The notes beneath the pieces are model-generated. The model was not told the origin of the DNA, did not search any database, and saw only the letters and a program-made list of their open reading frames with translations. A DNA stretch of 64,000 nucleotides from an uncultured Spirochaetales bacterium (GTDB taxonomy: Bacteria; Spirochaetota; Spirochaetia; Sphaerochaetales; Sphaerochaetaceae). Shown one piece after another: positions 17,970 through 26,469 of the stretch. The stretch's first letter is position 1. The number at the start of each line of letters is the position of its first letter. The stretch covers positions 100,957 to 164,956 of the forward strand of contig CASEAG010000031.1 of NCBI GenBank assembly GCA_949285785.1, written 5' to 3'. Position numbers and translations under genes: made by a program.

Positions 17970-19928
17970 ATGTTCGCGCGTGTCCTCATTGCAGTCCCCA
18001 TTGACGAGGAGTTCACCTACCTGATCCCCGAGGACATGGACGTCGAGGTGGGGCGTCGTGTCATCGTGCCCTTCGGCAGCCGTTCGGTCACGGGCTATGT
18101 CGTCGCCCTCGAGGATGAGCATCCTGTAGACTTCCGCATACGCCCCATAACCCGCTTGGTGGACAGGAAGGAGCCTTCCTTCACGAACGAACTCATAGAG
18201 CTGGCGCACTTCGTCTCGCGCATGTACTTCTGCTCGCCCGGCCAGGCGCTGGGCGCGATGATCCCCTCCGGACGCAGAGAGACGGAGACCTCGCTGTTCG
18301 ACAGCCAGACGAGCTTCACACCCATCGAGCATCTGAGCGCCCAGCAGGAGAGGGCGATCGGGACGATACTCTCCGCCAAGGGGATCTACTACCTATACGG
18401 CGTGACCGGAAGCGGCAAGAGCGAGGTCTTCCTCCGCGTCAGCGAGAGCGTGATCGCCGAGGGGCGGCAGGTCATCTACCTGGTGCCGGAGATAACGCTG
18501 ACCCATCAGCTAAGCGCAGACGTGATGGCACGCTTCTCGGGCCGTGTGGCCATTCTGCATTCGGCCCTCACCCCGTCGCAGAGGCTCAAGGAATGGTACA
18601 GGATACTCCACCACGAGGTGGATCTGGTGATCGGTGCGCGCTCTGCGGTGTTCGCACCATGCGCCAGGCTTGGCCTGATCATAATGGACGAGGAGCACGA
18701 GAACAGCTACAAGAGCGGCTCGAGCCCGCGCTATCATGCCAGACAGGTGGCCCAGAAGAGATGCGAGATGAACGGGGTGAGCTTCGTCATGGGTTCGGCG
18801 ACCCCGTCGCTGGAGGCATGGGCGATGATGGAGCGCTCTCTGGTCACGCGCATAGACATGCCGCTTCGCGTCGCCGGAGGAAGCCGTCCGCAGATCGAGG
18901 TCGTCAGCATGCTCGGCATCGACCGGTGCATATCGCCACGTCTGGAGGACGAGATCCGCCGTACGCTCATCCAGAGGCGTGGCGTGATACTGTTCCTGAA
19001 CCGGCGCGGCTATTCGTACTACTACCACTGCGACAACTGCGGCCATGTCGTCGAGTGCCCGCACTGTTCGGTTGCTATGACCTACCACAGGGGAAGCGGA
19101 CGTCTGCACTGCCACTACTGCGGCTACAGCCATGACCTGGTCGACGAATGTCCCGAGTGCCATTCCACCAGTCTGTCCGTCGCGGGACACGGAACCGAGA
19201 AGGTCGAGGAGGAGGTTTCACGTCTCTTCCCGTCTGCGAGGGTCGCAAGACTGGATGCGGATGTGGCGTCGCAGGACCGTCAGACCGTCAGGGCGGTCAT
19301 AGACGGATTCCGTGACGGGGAGATAGACATCCTGCTCGGCACCCAGATGGTCGCCAAGGGCCTGAACTTCCCGCGTCTGTCCCTGGTCGGCGTCATAAGC
19401 GCCGACAGCACGCTTTCCGTGCCCGACTTCCGTAGCGAGGAGCGGACATACGACCTGCTGGAGCAGGTTGCGGGACGTGCAGGCCGCTATGATTCCTCCG
19501 GCAGGGTGCTCATCCAGACCTACAGGGCGTCCAACAAGGCGATAGTGGCCGTCGAGAGGAACGATGCCAGAGGCTTCTACGCCCAGGAGCTGGAGGTCCG
19601 CCGCATGCTTTCGTATCCCCCGTTCTCCAGACTCGTCGTCATCACGTTCCGTTCCAGGGACAAGGAGCAGGCGGAGGGCGGCGCCCGTACCCTTGCCGAT
19701 GTCGTCGGCAGGATAGTCGCCTCCTCCCGGCTGGAGGACCATGTGTCCATCGTAGGCGTCTCGCCATGCATAATAGAGCGCAAGGCAGGCAGCTGGCGCT
19801 ACCAGCTGCTTCTCTCCTCGCAGCGCATCCTGATGCTGGAGGAGGTGCTCAGGAAGGCGCTCTCGCTGTGCAGCTGGCCTTCATCCGTCCATGTGGAGAT
19901 AGACGTCGATCCTCTCAACCTCATGTAG
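17970..19928 (+). CDS. priA: Primosomal replication restart helicase PriA
   Basis: 3'-5' DNA helicase that reloads the replisome at stalled forks. 652 residues. N-terminal DNA-binding domain (about 1-105); Walker A YGVTGSGKSEVF; Walker B IIMDEEHENSYK with the usual SSPRYHARQVA; and a zinc-binding block with eight Cys (CDNCGHVVECPHC...CHYCG...CPEC). The C-terminal helicase motifs LLGTQMVAKGLNFP and EQVAGRAGR complete the fold. It starts one base after the upstream stop. Confidence 0.97.
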   Translation: MFARVLIAVPIDEEFTYLIPEDMDVEVGRRVIVPFGSRSVTGYVVALEDEHPVDFRIRPITRLVDRKEPSFTNELIELAHFVSRMYFCSPGQALGAMIPSGRRETETSLFDSQTSFTPIEHLSAQQERAIGTILSAKGIYYLYGVTGSGKSEVFLRVSESVIAEGRQVIYLVPEITLTHQLSADVMARFSGRVAILHSALTPSQRLKEWYRILHHEVDLVIGARSAVFAPCARLGLIIMDEEHENSYKSGSSPRYHARQVAQKRCEMNGVSFVMGSATPSLEAWAMMERSLVTRIDMPLRVAGGSRPQIEVVSMLGIDRCISPRLEDEIRRTLIQRRGVILFLNRRGYSYYYHCDNCGHVVECPHCSVAMTYHRGSGRLHCHYCGYSHDLVDECPECHSTSLSVAGHGTEKVEEEVSRLFPSARVARLDADVASQDRQTVRAVIDGFRDGEIDILLGTQMVAKGLNFPRLSLVGVISADSTLSVPDFRSEERTYDLLEQVAGRAGRYDSSGRVLIQTYRASNKAIVAVERNDARGFYAQELEVRRMLSYPPFSRLVVITFRSRDKEQAEGGARTLADVVGRIVASSRLEDHVSIVGVSPCIIERKAGSWRYQLLLSSQRILMLEEVLRKALSLCSWPSSVHVEIDVDPLNLM

Positions 19929-19959
19929 CCGGGATGTGGATTTACCCGCACCGACATGC

Positions 19960-19965
19960 TATATT
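19960..19965 (+). promoter_or_regulatory. -10 element of a leaderless def transcript
   Basis: TATATT lies 6 bases before the def ATG with no Shine-Dalgarno. A TGGATT 17 bases upstream of it could be the -35. Confidence 0.4.
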
Positions 19966-19971
19966 TCCATC

Positions 19972-20478
19972 ATGCTTGATATTTACAGATACGGTGACGA
20001 GGTTCTCAGGGAGCCCACAAAGGACGTGACGAAGTTCGACGATGCGCTGGCGATGCTTGTCGAGGCCATGTTCGACACCATGATCGAGGCCGACGGCGTC
20101 GGTCTTGCCGGGCCGCAGGTCGGCGTCGGCAGCCGACTGTTCGTCGTCGATACCAGAAGGGAGGGCGAACGGCTCGCCTTCATCAATCCCGACATCATTG
20201 AGACCAGCGACGACAGCGTCCCGTACGAGGAGGGCTGTCTGTCGATCCCCGGCGTCTACCATGACGTCATGCGCCCCTCCCGGATCGTGATCAGGGCACA
20301 GGATGTGGAGGGAAGGCACTTCACGCTCGAGGCGGGCGGTCTGCTTGCCCGTGCAATACAGCATGAATACGACCATCTCCAGGGAAAGCTGTTCATCGAC
20401 CGGCTGGACGATGCGGAGAGGGCCAAGGTCATCGCCCAGTACGAGAAGCGGTCCAAGGGCAGGAGAAGGCACAGGTGA
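19972..20478 (+). CDS. def: Peptide deformylase
   Basis: Removes the formyl group from nascent N-terminal fMet; metal-dependent. 168 residues. All three motifs are present: GVGLAGPQVGV, EEGCLSIPG (Cys ligand) and QHEYDHLQGKLFID (HExxH). The ATG is placed by motif spacing. The next gene starts within its stop (GTGA overlap), the standard def-fmt pair. Confidence 0.97.
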   Translation: MLDIYRYGDEVLREPTKDVTKFDDALAMLVEAMFDTMIEADGVGLAGPQVGVGSRLFVVDTRREGERLAFINPDIIETSDDSVPYEEGCLSIPGVYHDVMRPSRIVIRAQDVEGRHFTLEAGGLLARAIQHEYDHLQGKLFIDRLDDAERAKVIAQYEKRSKGRRRHR

Positions 20479-21407
20479 GGATACTGTTCGCAGGAACCGA
20501 TGAGATAGCGGTACCCACGCTGGAGGCGCTGGACAGGCACCGCCTGGTGTGTGCCGTCCTGACCACGCCGGATGCACCTGGCAAGCGGGGTCGTGCGCTT
20601 CTGCCAAGTCCCGTGAAGGTCAAGGCGATGGAGCTCGGCATCCCGGTCATCCAGCCGGACCATCTGGGTTCGAAGGCCCGGGAGGTCGTCTCGCGGCTTG
20701 CTCCCGACACCCTGCTGTCGTTCTGCTACGGCAGGATCTTCGGGCCGAAGTTCCTCGCGCTGTTCCAGCACAGGTTCAACATACACCCTTCGCTTCTGCC
20801 GAAATACAGGGGTTGCTCCCCGATTCAGAACACCATACTCAATCTCGACAGGAAGGGCGGCATCTCGATCCAGGACATCGCCGAGGCCGTGGACGAGGGT
20901 GACATCTACATAACGCAGTCGTTCGATCTCGACGGCAGTGAGACCACCGAGGGCCTCTCGTCCAGAGTGTCGGTGATGGCTGCGGACCTGGCGGTCAGGC
21001 TGCTGTCCAGCCTCGATGTCTTCAGAAGCCGCCCACAGCCAGAGGTCGGTGCAAGCTACACCGCCATGGTGAGGAAGGAGGACGCGCTGCTCGACTTCCA
21101 TCGCGACGCGATGAGCCTGCATGCCGCGGTCAGGGCGTACTCGGTCTGGCCAAAGGCCACCTGCATGCTGGACGGCCAGCCCCTCTATCTTCTAGGGGTC
21201 TGGGGCAACGCCTTCGACATCCCGCATGAGGAGTGCGCCGAGGAACCCGGCACTGTGGCCGGATACGTCAAAGGACGGGGACTGAAGATCGCGACCGGCG
21301 ATGGATATCTTTACGTGGACTGCCTGCAGCTTCCCACGAAGAAGGCCATGGACAGCGCTTCCTTCATAAACGGACGGCGTGACATCATCGGCAAGGTGCT
21401 GATGTAG
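20475..21407 (+). CDS. fmt: Methionyl-tRNA formyltransferase
   Basis: Formylates initiator Met-tRNA using 10-formyl-tetrahydrofolate. 310 residues, GTG start. N-terminal Rossmann domain RILFAGTDEIAVPTLEAL, catalytic Asn-His-Asp region FNIHPSLLPKYRGCSPIQ with DEGDIY further on, and C-terminal OB-like domain. Coupled to def. Confidence 0.96.
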   Translation: MRILFAGTDEIAVPTLEALDRHRLVCAVLTTPDAPGKRGRALLPSPVKVKAMELGIPVIQPDHLGSKAREVVSRLAPDTLLSFCYGRIFGPKFLALFQHRFNIHPSLLPKYRGCSPIQNTILNLDRKGGISIQDIAEAVDEGDIYITQSFDLDGSETTEGLSSRVSVMAADLAVRLLSSLDVFRSRPQPEVGASYTAMVRKEDALLDFHRDAMSLHAAVRAYSVWPKATCMLDGQPLYLLGVWGNAFDIPHEECAEEPGTVAGYVKGRGLKIATGDGYLYVDCLQLPTKKAMDSASFINGRRDIIGKVLM

Positions 21408-21417
21408 GAGAGCGGCG

Positions 21418-23622
21418 ATGAAGCGGCTGACGTGTGTTCTCGTGCTTGTCATGAGCTGCCTGTGCCTCTTCGCATCACACAGGCCGGTCGTGGCCCTCGT
21501 GCTCTCAGGCGGCGGCGCCAGAGGTTTCGCACATATCCCGATAATCGAGGAGCTTGAGAGGCGCGGCATCGTGCCTGACATGGTCATCGGCGCCAGCATG
21601 GGCGCCCTGGTGGGCGGCCTGTACGCATCCGGCTATACGAGCGAGGACATGTACGCGCTGGTCGAGGACACCGACTTCATGAGCATCGTGTTCAACCTCA
21701 GCCAGCCTGCCGAGAAGATCCTGGACAGGGCATACGACAGCATCGGGGACCCGAACTTCTCGATCGACTTCACCGAAGGCGGAATCGGAAGGGCCGATGC
21801 GCTGCTGGACGATTCAAGGATCAACCTCCTCCTGCACGAGGCGTTCTGCCGTGTGGAGGATGTCGACTCGTTCGACGATCTTGCCATCCCCTTCCGCTGC
21901 ATAGGCACCGATTTCAGGACCGGGGAGGGCATAGTGTTCTCGTCAGGAGGTCTGTACGACGCGCTCAGGGCGTCCATGTCGATGCCGTTCGTCTTTCCCG
22001 TCGTACAGCTGGAGGACGGACGCTACGTGGTCGACGGAGGTGTGAACAACAACCTTCCCATCGATCTGGCACGCCAGATGGGTGCCGACATCGTCATCGC
22101 TGTGGACGTCAACGAGAGCATCAGGCAGGCCGCACAGGACGACGAGACCTTCGCGACCCTCTCCGGAGCACTGACACAGTACCTGATCCTGGTCGGACAG
22201 ATAAGAAGCGTTGAGCAGTACGGCGATGCGGACTACGTCATCGTGCCGGACACCTCAGAGATCGGCGTCGTGGACTTCATGGACATAGACTCGATCCTCG
22301 AGTGCGGACGCTCGTATGTACACGACAACCAGGCGCTCTTCGACGAGATGGAGGCGGCATTGGACGAGGCGGGGGCCGGGAACAGGTCACAGCCCAGGCC
22401 GTATTCGTCATTCCCGCTGTCCACGATCGGGGGCTTCAGGTTCGACGGCGATCTTGAACGCTTCCAGGAGCATTTCGACGGGCTGTATGCTGGGCGGGAC
22501 TATGATGAGGACCTGATACAGGAGCTTGACCGCCGCCTTGGCATGGTACGCAGGATGATGAACAAGGCCACGGTCAACTACCGTCTGGATGATGGCGTCG
22601 TGCGTGTCTCCAGCAGGGACTACATCGAGCCGACACTGTCCCTGCAGCTTGGGCTCAGGGGCGGCATCCATTCATACACCGACTTCGGCGAGAAGGACTT
22701 CCACATCGCACTGGATCCTGACCTTTCCCTTTCCGTGGACGCCTGGTTCGATGACATCAGGCTGACCGGTGCACTCGAGATCGGCCAGATGAACACCCTG
22801 TCGCTGGACGGGCTGTTCCTCCTTTCGCCCAACTGGGGCGTCGAGACCTCGGTATCGGGGGCGTTCGGGGGGATGTCGGCGCTGTCGGACAGAGTATACG
22901 AGGACCGTTATCCGACACGTGACTGGAAGGCCTCGGGATCCCTTGGACTCGTGTACTTCAGCGGCATAAGCCACAGACTCGATCTGACATTCGCATACGA
23001 CTTCCACTATCTGGGACTGATCCAGTCGAGCGCCCAGGTTCCGGCGGCTGTACGCGACATCTGGCCGGATAGGATCGTGCACCATCCGCACTTCACGCTG
23101 TCATACAGACTCGACGGTACGCATCTTGAAAGCGTTCAGGAGACCGGTCTGTCGCTGCAGCTGGCCTTCAGCGCCGGATGGGATGGCGAGCCGACGTATT
23201 CCCTCCGGGGCGACTTCAGGTCGTCGATCCTCCTGTCCAGCTCGCACTCCGGGTTCCTTGACACGTCGCTGTCTCTGTTCAGCTCGCGTGGACCATACGA
23301 GCTGCTTTCCAGCTATGTGGTCGACACCTTCGGCCGGATCTCGCCGGACTTCATCTACCTCGACATCTCGTACAGACACTATTTCTTCCCACGCCAGAAC
23401 GGCCTGTACATCTTCGCCGGCCTCTTCGGCGAGACGTTCAGCGATGACGGCATATCGACCTCGGGCCGTGTGGACGACACCATGATCCCGTTCGCGACGC
23501 TCGACTCGTTCGAGGCCGGGCTGGTCGCGGGACTGGGCTTCCTCACGGACTTCGGAGACATCTTCGCCCGTGTGCACGTCTCGTACACCGGACGTGTCTC
23601 GTTCACGTTCGAGGTGCAGTGA
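21418..23622 (+). CDS. Patatin-like phospholipase with C-terminal outer-membrane barrel
   Basis: 734 residues: signal peptide (MKRLTCVLVLVMSCLCLFAS), then a patatin domain with oxyanion loop LSGGGARGFAHI, nucleophile elbow GASMG and catalytic Asp in VDGGVNNN (dyad Ser-Asp). From about residue 325 there is a POTRA-like stretch and then 16-strand-like BamA/surface-antigen repeats (LSLQLGLRGGIHSYTD, LGLVYFSGISHRLDLTFAYDF) to the C-terminal VSFTFEVQ. This matches the type Vd autotransporter (PlpD/FplA) layout, so the lipase is probably exposed at the surface. A GGAGAGCGGCG site precedes the start. Confidence 0.93.
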   Translation: MKRLTCVLVLVMSCLCLFASHRPVVALVLSGGGARGFAHIPIIEELERRGIVPDMVIGASMGALVGGLYASGYTSEDMYALVEDTDFMSIVFNLSQPAEKILDRAYDSIGDPNFSIDFTEGGIGRADALLDDSRINLLLHEAFCRVEDVDSFDDLAIPFRCIGTDFRTGEGIVFSSGGLYDALRASMSMPFVFPVVQLEDGRYVVDGGVNNNLPIDLARQMGADIVIAVDVNESIRQAAQDDETFATLSGALTQYLILVGQIRSVEQYGDADYVIVPDTSEIGVVDFMDIDSILECGRSYVHDNQALFDEMEAALDEAGAGNRSQPRPYSSFPLSTIGGFRFDGDLERFQEHFDGLYAGRDYDEDLIQELDRRLGMVRRMMNKATVNYRLDDGVVRVSSRDYIEPTLSLQLGLRGGIHSYTDFGEKDFHIALDPDLSLSVDAWFDDIRLTGALEIGQMNTLSLDGLFLLSPNWGVETSVSGAFGGMSALSDRVYEDRYPTRDWKASGSLGLVYFSGISHRLDLTFAYDFHYLGLIQSSAQVPAAVRDIWPDRIVHHPHFTLSYRLDGTHLESVQETGLSLQLAFSAGWDGEPTYSLRGDFRSSILLSSSHSGFLDTSLSLFSSRGPYELLSSYVVDTFGRISPDFIYLDISYRHYFFPRQNGLYIFAGLFGETFSDDGISTSGRVDDTMIPFATLDSFEAGLVAGLGFLTDFGDIFARVHVSYTGRVSFTFEVQ

Positions 23623-24617
23623 TGGCAGATCCTGCCAGGCCGGTGCAGCCGGCATCCCGCCATTGGAACACGTATTCAGGGTACCTGCATGCACGCTACG
23701 GACAGAAGGTGTACCGGGTGGGCGTGGACGCCCATCTGTCGTGCCCGAACCGCGACGGACTGGGCCGGGGCGGGTGCTCGTTCTGCGACGGCACCGGAGC
23801 CGTTGCGGTCCATCTGAGGACAGGGGAGAGGAACGTCGCCTCATCATCGTCCATTCTGCTTCACGACCGGCGCACTATCGAAGAGCAGATAGAAGCCGGG
23901 CTGCGCTTCATCCGCTACCGCTATCACAGCACGCTTGCGATGCTGTACTTCCAGGCCTGGAGCAACACCAACGCGCCGGTAGAGGTGCTGAAGGGTCTGT
24001 ATGACAGGGGGCTTTCCTGTCATGACTTCGTCTCCCTGATAGTCTCCACGAGACCGGACCTCGTCGGCGACGATGTCGTGTCGCTGCTCTCTTCGTACAT
24101 CACGCCACAGCGGGATGTGTGGGTGGAGCTGGGACTCCAGAGCGCAAGCGATAAGACGCTGGAGAGGATTGGGCGCGGCCATGATGTCGCCTGCTACGTC
24201 GATGCGGTGAAGCGGCTCAGGGAGGCAGGCATCATGGTGTGCACGCATGTCATGCTGGTCACGGCCTACGAGGGGCGTGAAGAGGCTCTGGAGACCATAC
24301 GTCTTGTGAACCGTGTGCACAGCGATGCCGTCAAGATACACGACCTTTGTCTTGTGCGCGGCACGAGACTGCTGGACGACTACAGGGAACTTGGGTGCCT
24401 TCCATGCGCCTCGCTGCGCCGTCATGTCGAGGACGTGTCCTTCCTGCTGGCCCACCTGGACAGGAATGTCATCGTCGAGCGGCTCTTGACGGAGATGACG
24501 AGCCAGCGTCTTGTACATCCACGTCATTTCCCCGACAAGAGGGACGTGCTTGCCATGATAGACGCCCATATGGAGGCGAGGGGATGGGTGCAGGGATGCC
24601 TTGCCGCCTCCACCTGA
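23622..24617 (+). CDS. Radical SAM protein, TIGR01212/YhcC family
   Basis: 331 residues. The Fe-S binding pattern is CPNRDGLGRGGCSFC, i.e. a long gap before the CxxC typical of YhcC-type proteins rather than plain CxxxCxxC. The family's HARYGQKVYRVGVDA, LYFQAWSNTN, ELGLQSASDKTL and HVMLVTAYEGREE segments are all present. These proteins resemble the tRNA-modifying Elp3/MiaB group, but their substrate is not established. ATG 23622 overlaps the patatin stop; GTG 23619 is possible. Confidence 0.9.
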   Translation: MADPARPVQPASRHWNTYSGYLHARYGQKVYRVGVDAHLSCPNRDGLGRGGCSFCDGTGAVAVHLRTGERNVASSSSILLHDRRTIEEQIEAGLRFIRYRYHSTLAMLYFQAWSNTNAPVEVLKGLYDRGLSCHDFVSLIVSTRPDLVGDDVVSLLSSYITPQRDVWVELGLQSASDKTLERIGRGHDVACYVDAVKRLREAGIMVCTHVMLVTAYEGREEALETIRLVNRVHSDAVKIHDLCLVRGTRLLDDYRELGCLPCASLRRHVEDVSFLLAHLDRNVIVERLLTEMTSQRLVHPRHFPDKRDVLAMIDAHMEARGWVQGCLAAST

Positions 24618-24631
24618 TGTGGGCGATGTGG

Positions 24632-24637
24632 TAGAAT
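24632..24637 (+). promoter_or_regulatory. -10 element of a leaderless fumarase transcript
   Basis: TAGAAT is 6 bases before the ATG of the fumarase alpha gene; no ribosome binding site is visible. No clear -35. Confidence 0.4.
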
Positions 24638-24643
24638 CCAGAC

Positions 24644-25489
24644 ATGACACTTCAGCAGAGAATCGAGGAGGCCCTGTGCAGCGCCGTCAGGACGCTTCCC
24701 GCCCAGTGCGAGGCGCTGATCCGCAAGGCATGCGACGAGGAGAGATCCACGGCAGGGCATAGCGTCCTGTCCGCGATAGTGAGGAACATCGACATGGCAT
24801 CATCCTCCACACTGCCGCTGTGCCAGGACTGCGGGATGTTCCTGTGCTTCGTCGAGGTCGGCCGTGACAGCCGTGCGGATGTCGGAAGACTCGAGGGCAT
24901 CATCATCGATGCGTGCAGGAGGGCGGCCCATAGGGCGTACTACCGCAGCAGCGTGGTCGCCGAGCCGGTGTACGACAGGGTGAACACCGGCGACAATCTT
25001 CCGCCGGTCATCCACTGGGAGGTCGTCGACGGCGGGTGTGTAAGGATATCGTTCCTGCTCAAGGGCTTCGGAAGCGAGAACTGCTCGTCCGTCAGGATGA
25101 TACGTCCGACGGATGGCGAAGAGGGGGTCGTCGGCGCCGTGCTGGACATGGTACGTGCTGCCGGAGGCAAGCCCTGTCCCCCGATGTTCCTCGGAGTCGG
25201 CATCGGCGGCACCATGGACAAGGCCGCCGTGCTCTCCAAGAAGGCGCTGCTGCGCGAGGCTTCAAGCCGCCATCCGGACGAGCGCTATGCCCGGCTCGAA
25301 GAGCGGCTGCTGGATGAGGTGAACAGGCTTGGAATAGGCCCGGGAGGGCTGGGTGGTGACCATACCTGCCTGTCGGTATGCATTGAGACTTATCCGACTC
25401 ATATCGCGGGACTGCCGGTGGCCTTGAGCGTCAACTGCTGGGCCGAGCGCAAGGCCGTCATCGAGGTCGCTGGAGGCGAGGTATGGTGA
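24644..25489 (+). CDS. Class I fumarate hydratase, alpha subunit
   Basis: N-terminal half of the oxygen-sensitive [4Fe-4S] fumarase/tartrate dehydratase family, here a separate subunit of 281 residues. Cluster and substrate motifs: LPLCQDCGMFLCFVEVG, FLLKGFGSENCSSVRM and a C-terminal GIGPGGLGGDHTCLSV. It ends by overlapping the beta-subunit start by 7 bases. It could act on fumarate or on a related dicarboxylate. Confidence 0.93.
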   Translation: MTLQQRIEEALCSAVRTLPAQCEALIRKACDEERSTAGHSVLSAIVRNIDMASSSTLPLCQDCGMFLCFVEVGRDSRADVGRLEGIIIDACRRAAHRAYYRSSVVAEPVYDRVNTGDNLPPVIHWEVVDGGCVRISFLLKGFGSENCSSVRMIRPTDGEEGVVGAVLDMVRAAGGKPCPPMFLGVGIGGTMDKAAVLSKKALLREASSRHPDERYARLEERLLDEVNRLGIGPGGLGGDHTCLSVCIETYPTHIAGLPVALSVNCWAERKAVIEVAGGEVW

Positions 25490-26004
25490 GACTCCATCTT
25501 CCATATGATGAAGGGGACCTGGACAGGCTGGAGGTGGGCGAAGAGGTTCTCATCGACGGGGTGCTGCATGTGGGGCGTGACCAGGTCCACCGCAGACTGT
25601 GCGATATGATCGCCCGTGGCGAGGAGCCTCCATTCGACTTCACGGGTCATGGCATCTACTACATGGGCCCGAGTCCTGCTCCCCGGGGCCATGTGATCGG
25701 AGCCGCCGGTCCCACGACATCGGCGCGCATGGACCCATACAGTCCGACACTGGTCGCGCATGGACTGCGTCTGATGGTCGGCAAGGGACCGCGAAGCCAG
25801 GAAGTCGTCGATGCCTGCCGGATTCATCATGGAGCGTACCTGTATGCATACGGAGGCTGTGGGGCGCTGTACAGCAGCGTCATAAGATCCGTCAGGACCG
25901 TCGCCTTCCCCGAGCTGGGGCCGGAGGCGCTTCTGGAGCTGCATGTCGTCGATTTTCCGGCGATCTGCATGATCGATGCGCAGGCAAGAGTGTATTCGTC
26001 ATGA
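25483..26004 (+). CDS. Class I fumarate hydratase, beta subunit
   Basis: 173 residues, the C-terminal (swivelling) domain of class I fumarase. Typical motifs: GHGIYYMGPSPAP, GAAGPTTSARMD, MVGKGPRS and the catalytic region YGGCGALYSS. Translationally coupled to the alpha subunit. The pair ends the + strand housekeeping run. Confidence 0.93.
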   Translation: MVRLHLPYDEGDLDRLEVGEEVLIDGVLHVGRDQVHRRLCDMIARGEEPPFDFTGHGIYYMGPSPAPRGHVIGAAGPTTSARMDPYSPTLVAHGLRLMVGKGPRSQEVVDACRIHHGAYLYAYGGCGALYSSVIRSVRTVAFPELGPEALLELHVVDFPAICMIDAQARVYSS

Positions 26005-26015
26005 AGACGAAGAGC

Positions 26016-26038
26016 CCCCGCCGTTGGCCGCGGCGGGG
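26016..26038. terminator. GC-rich stem-loop between convergent genes
   Basis: Perfect 8-bp stem CCCCGCCG/CGGCGGGG around a 7-base loop, between the fumarase and the convergent CMD-family gene. On the minus strand it is followed by CTCTTCGTCTT; on the plus strand there is no T tract. Probably serves both transcripts. Confidence 0.6.
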
Positions 26039-26063
26039 ACAAAGGAGAATATCATCTATCTGA

Positions 26064-26450
26064 TCAGTCGAGTTCAATCGGCTCCAGATCGAGAGTCTCG
26101 AGAGCTGGGAGCAGCTTCGATACGCCACAGGTGAAGAAGATGATCCTGAGCACTTCGCAGATCTCGTCCACTGTGGCACCGTTTTCGACGGCAAGTCTGC
26201 TGTGCACCTTCATCGTCGTCTGGGTGCCTGTCGCCATCCCGATGGCCATCACGATCAGCTCGCGGTACTTGCGCGGGATGCTCACGTCGCTCTTGTTCGT
26301 ATTGACGTACTGGTCGAGGAACGCCTTGACGAGCGACGGGTCGTTGCCCATCTTCCTGTGGCTCTCGAGCAGAGAGCCTCCTCTCGCCGCCCTGAGCGCT
26401 TCCAGGTTCTTGAGCGATCTTGCTATCTTCTCTTCGTTCGTCTGCTTCAT
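26064..26450 (-). CDS. Carboxymuconolactone decarboxylase family protein
   Basis: 128 residues of the CMD/AhpD fold. Typical segments are RKYRELIVMAIGMATGTQTTMKVHSRLAVENGAT and EVLRIIFFTCGVSKLLPA. The AhpD peroxidase motif CxxC is absent: the position corresponding to the first cysteine reads TGTQTTM, so thiol peroxidase activity is unlikely. The start is chosen from CTTGGAG 9 bases upstream. It lies 19 bases after the OadA-like gene in the same transcript, so it probably works with it. Confidence 0.88.
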   Translation of the reverse strand: MKQTNEEKIARSLKNLEALRAARGGSLLESHRKMGNDPSLVKAFLDQYVNTNKSDVSIPRKYRELIVMAIGMATGTQTTMKVHSRLAVENGATVDEICEVLRIIFFTCGVSKLLPALETLDLEPIELD

Positions 26451-26469
26451 TTTTACTCCAAGCTCCTTT

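Noticed and set aside
26064..26450. AhpD-type peroxidase
   Set aside because: The CxxC pair required for AhpD activity is missing.
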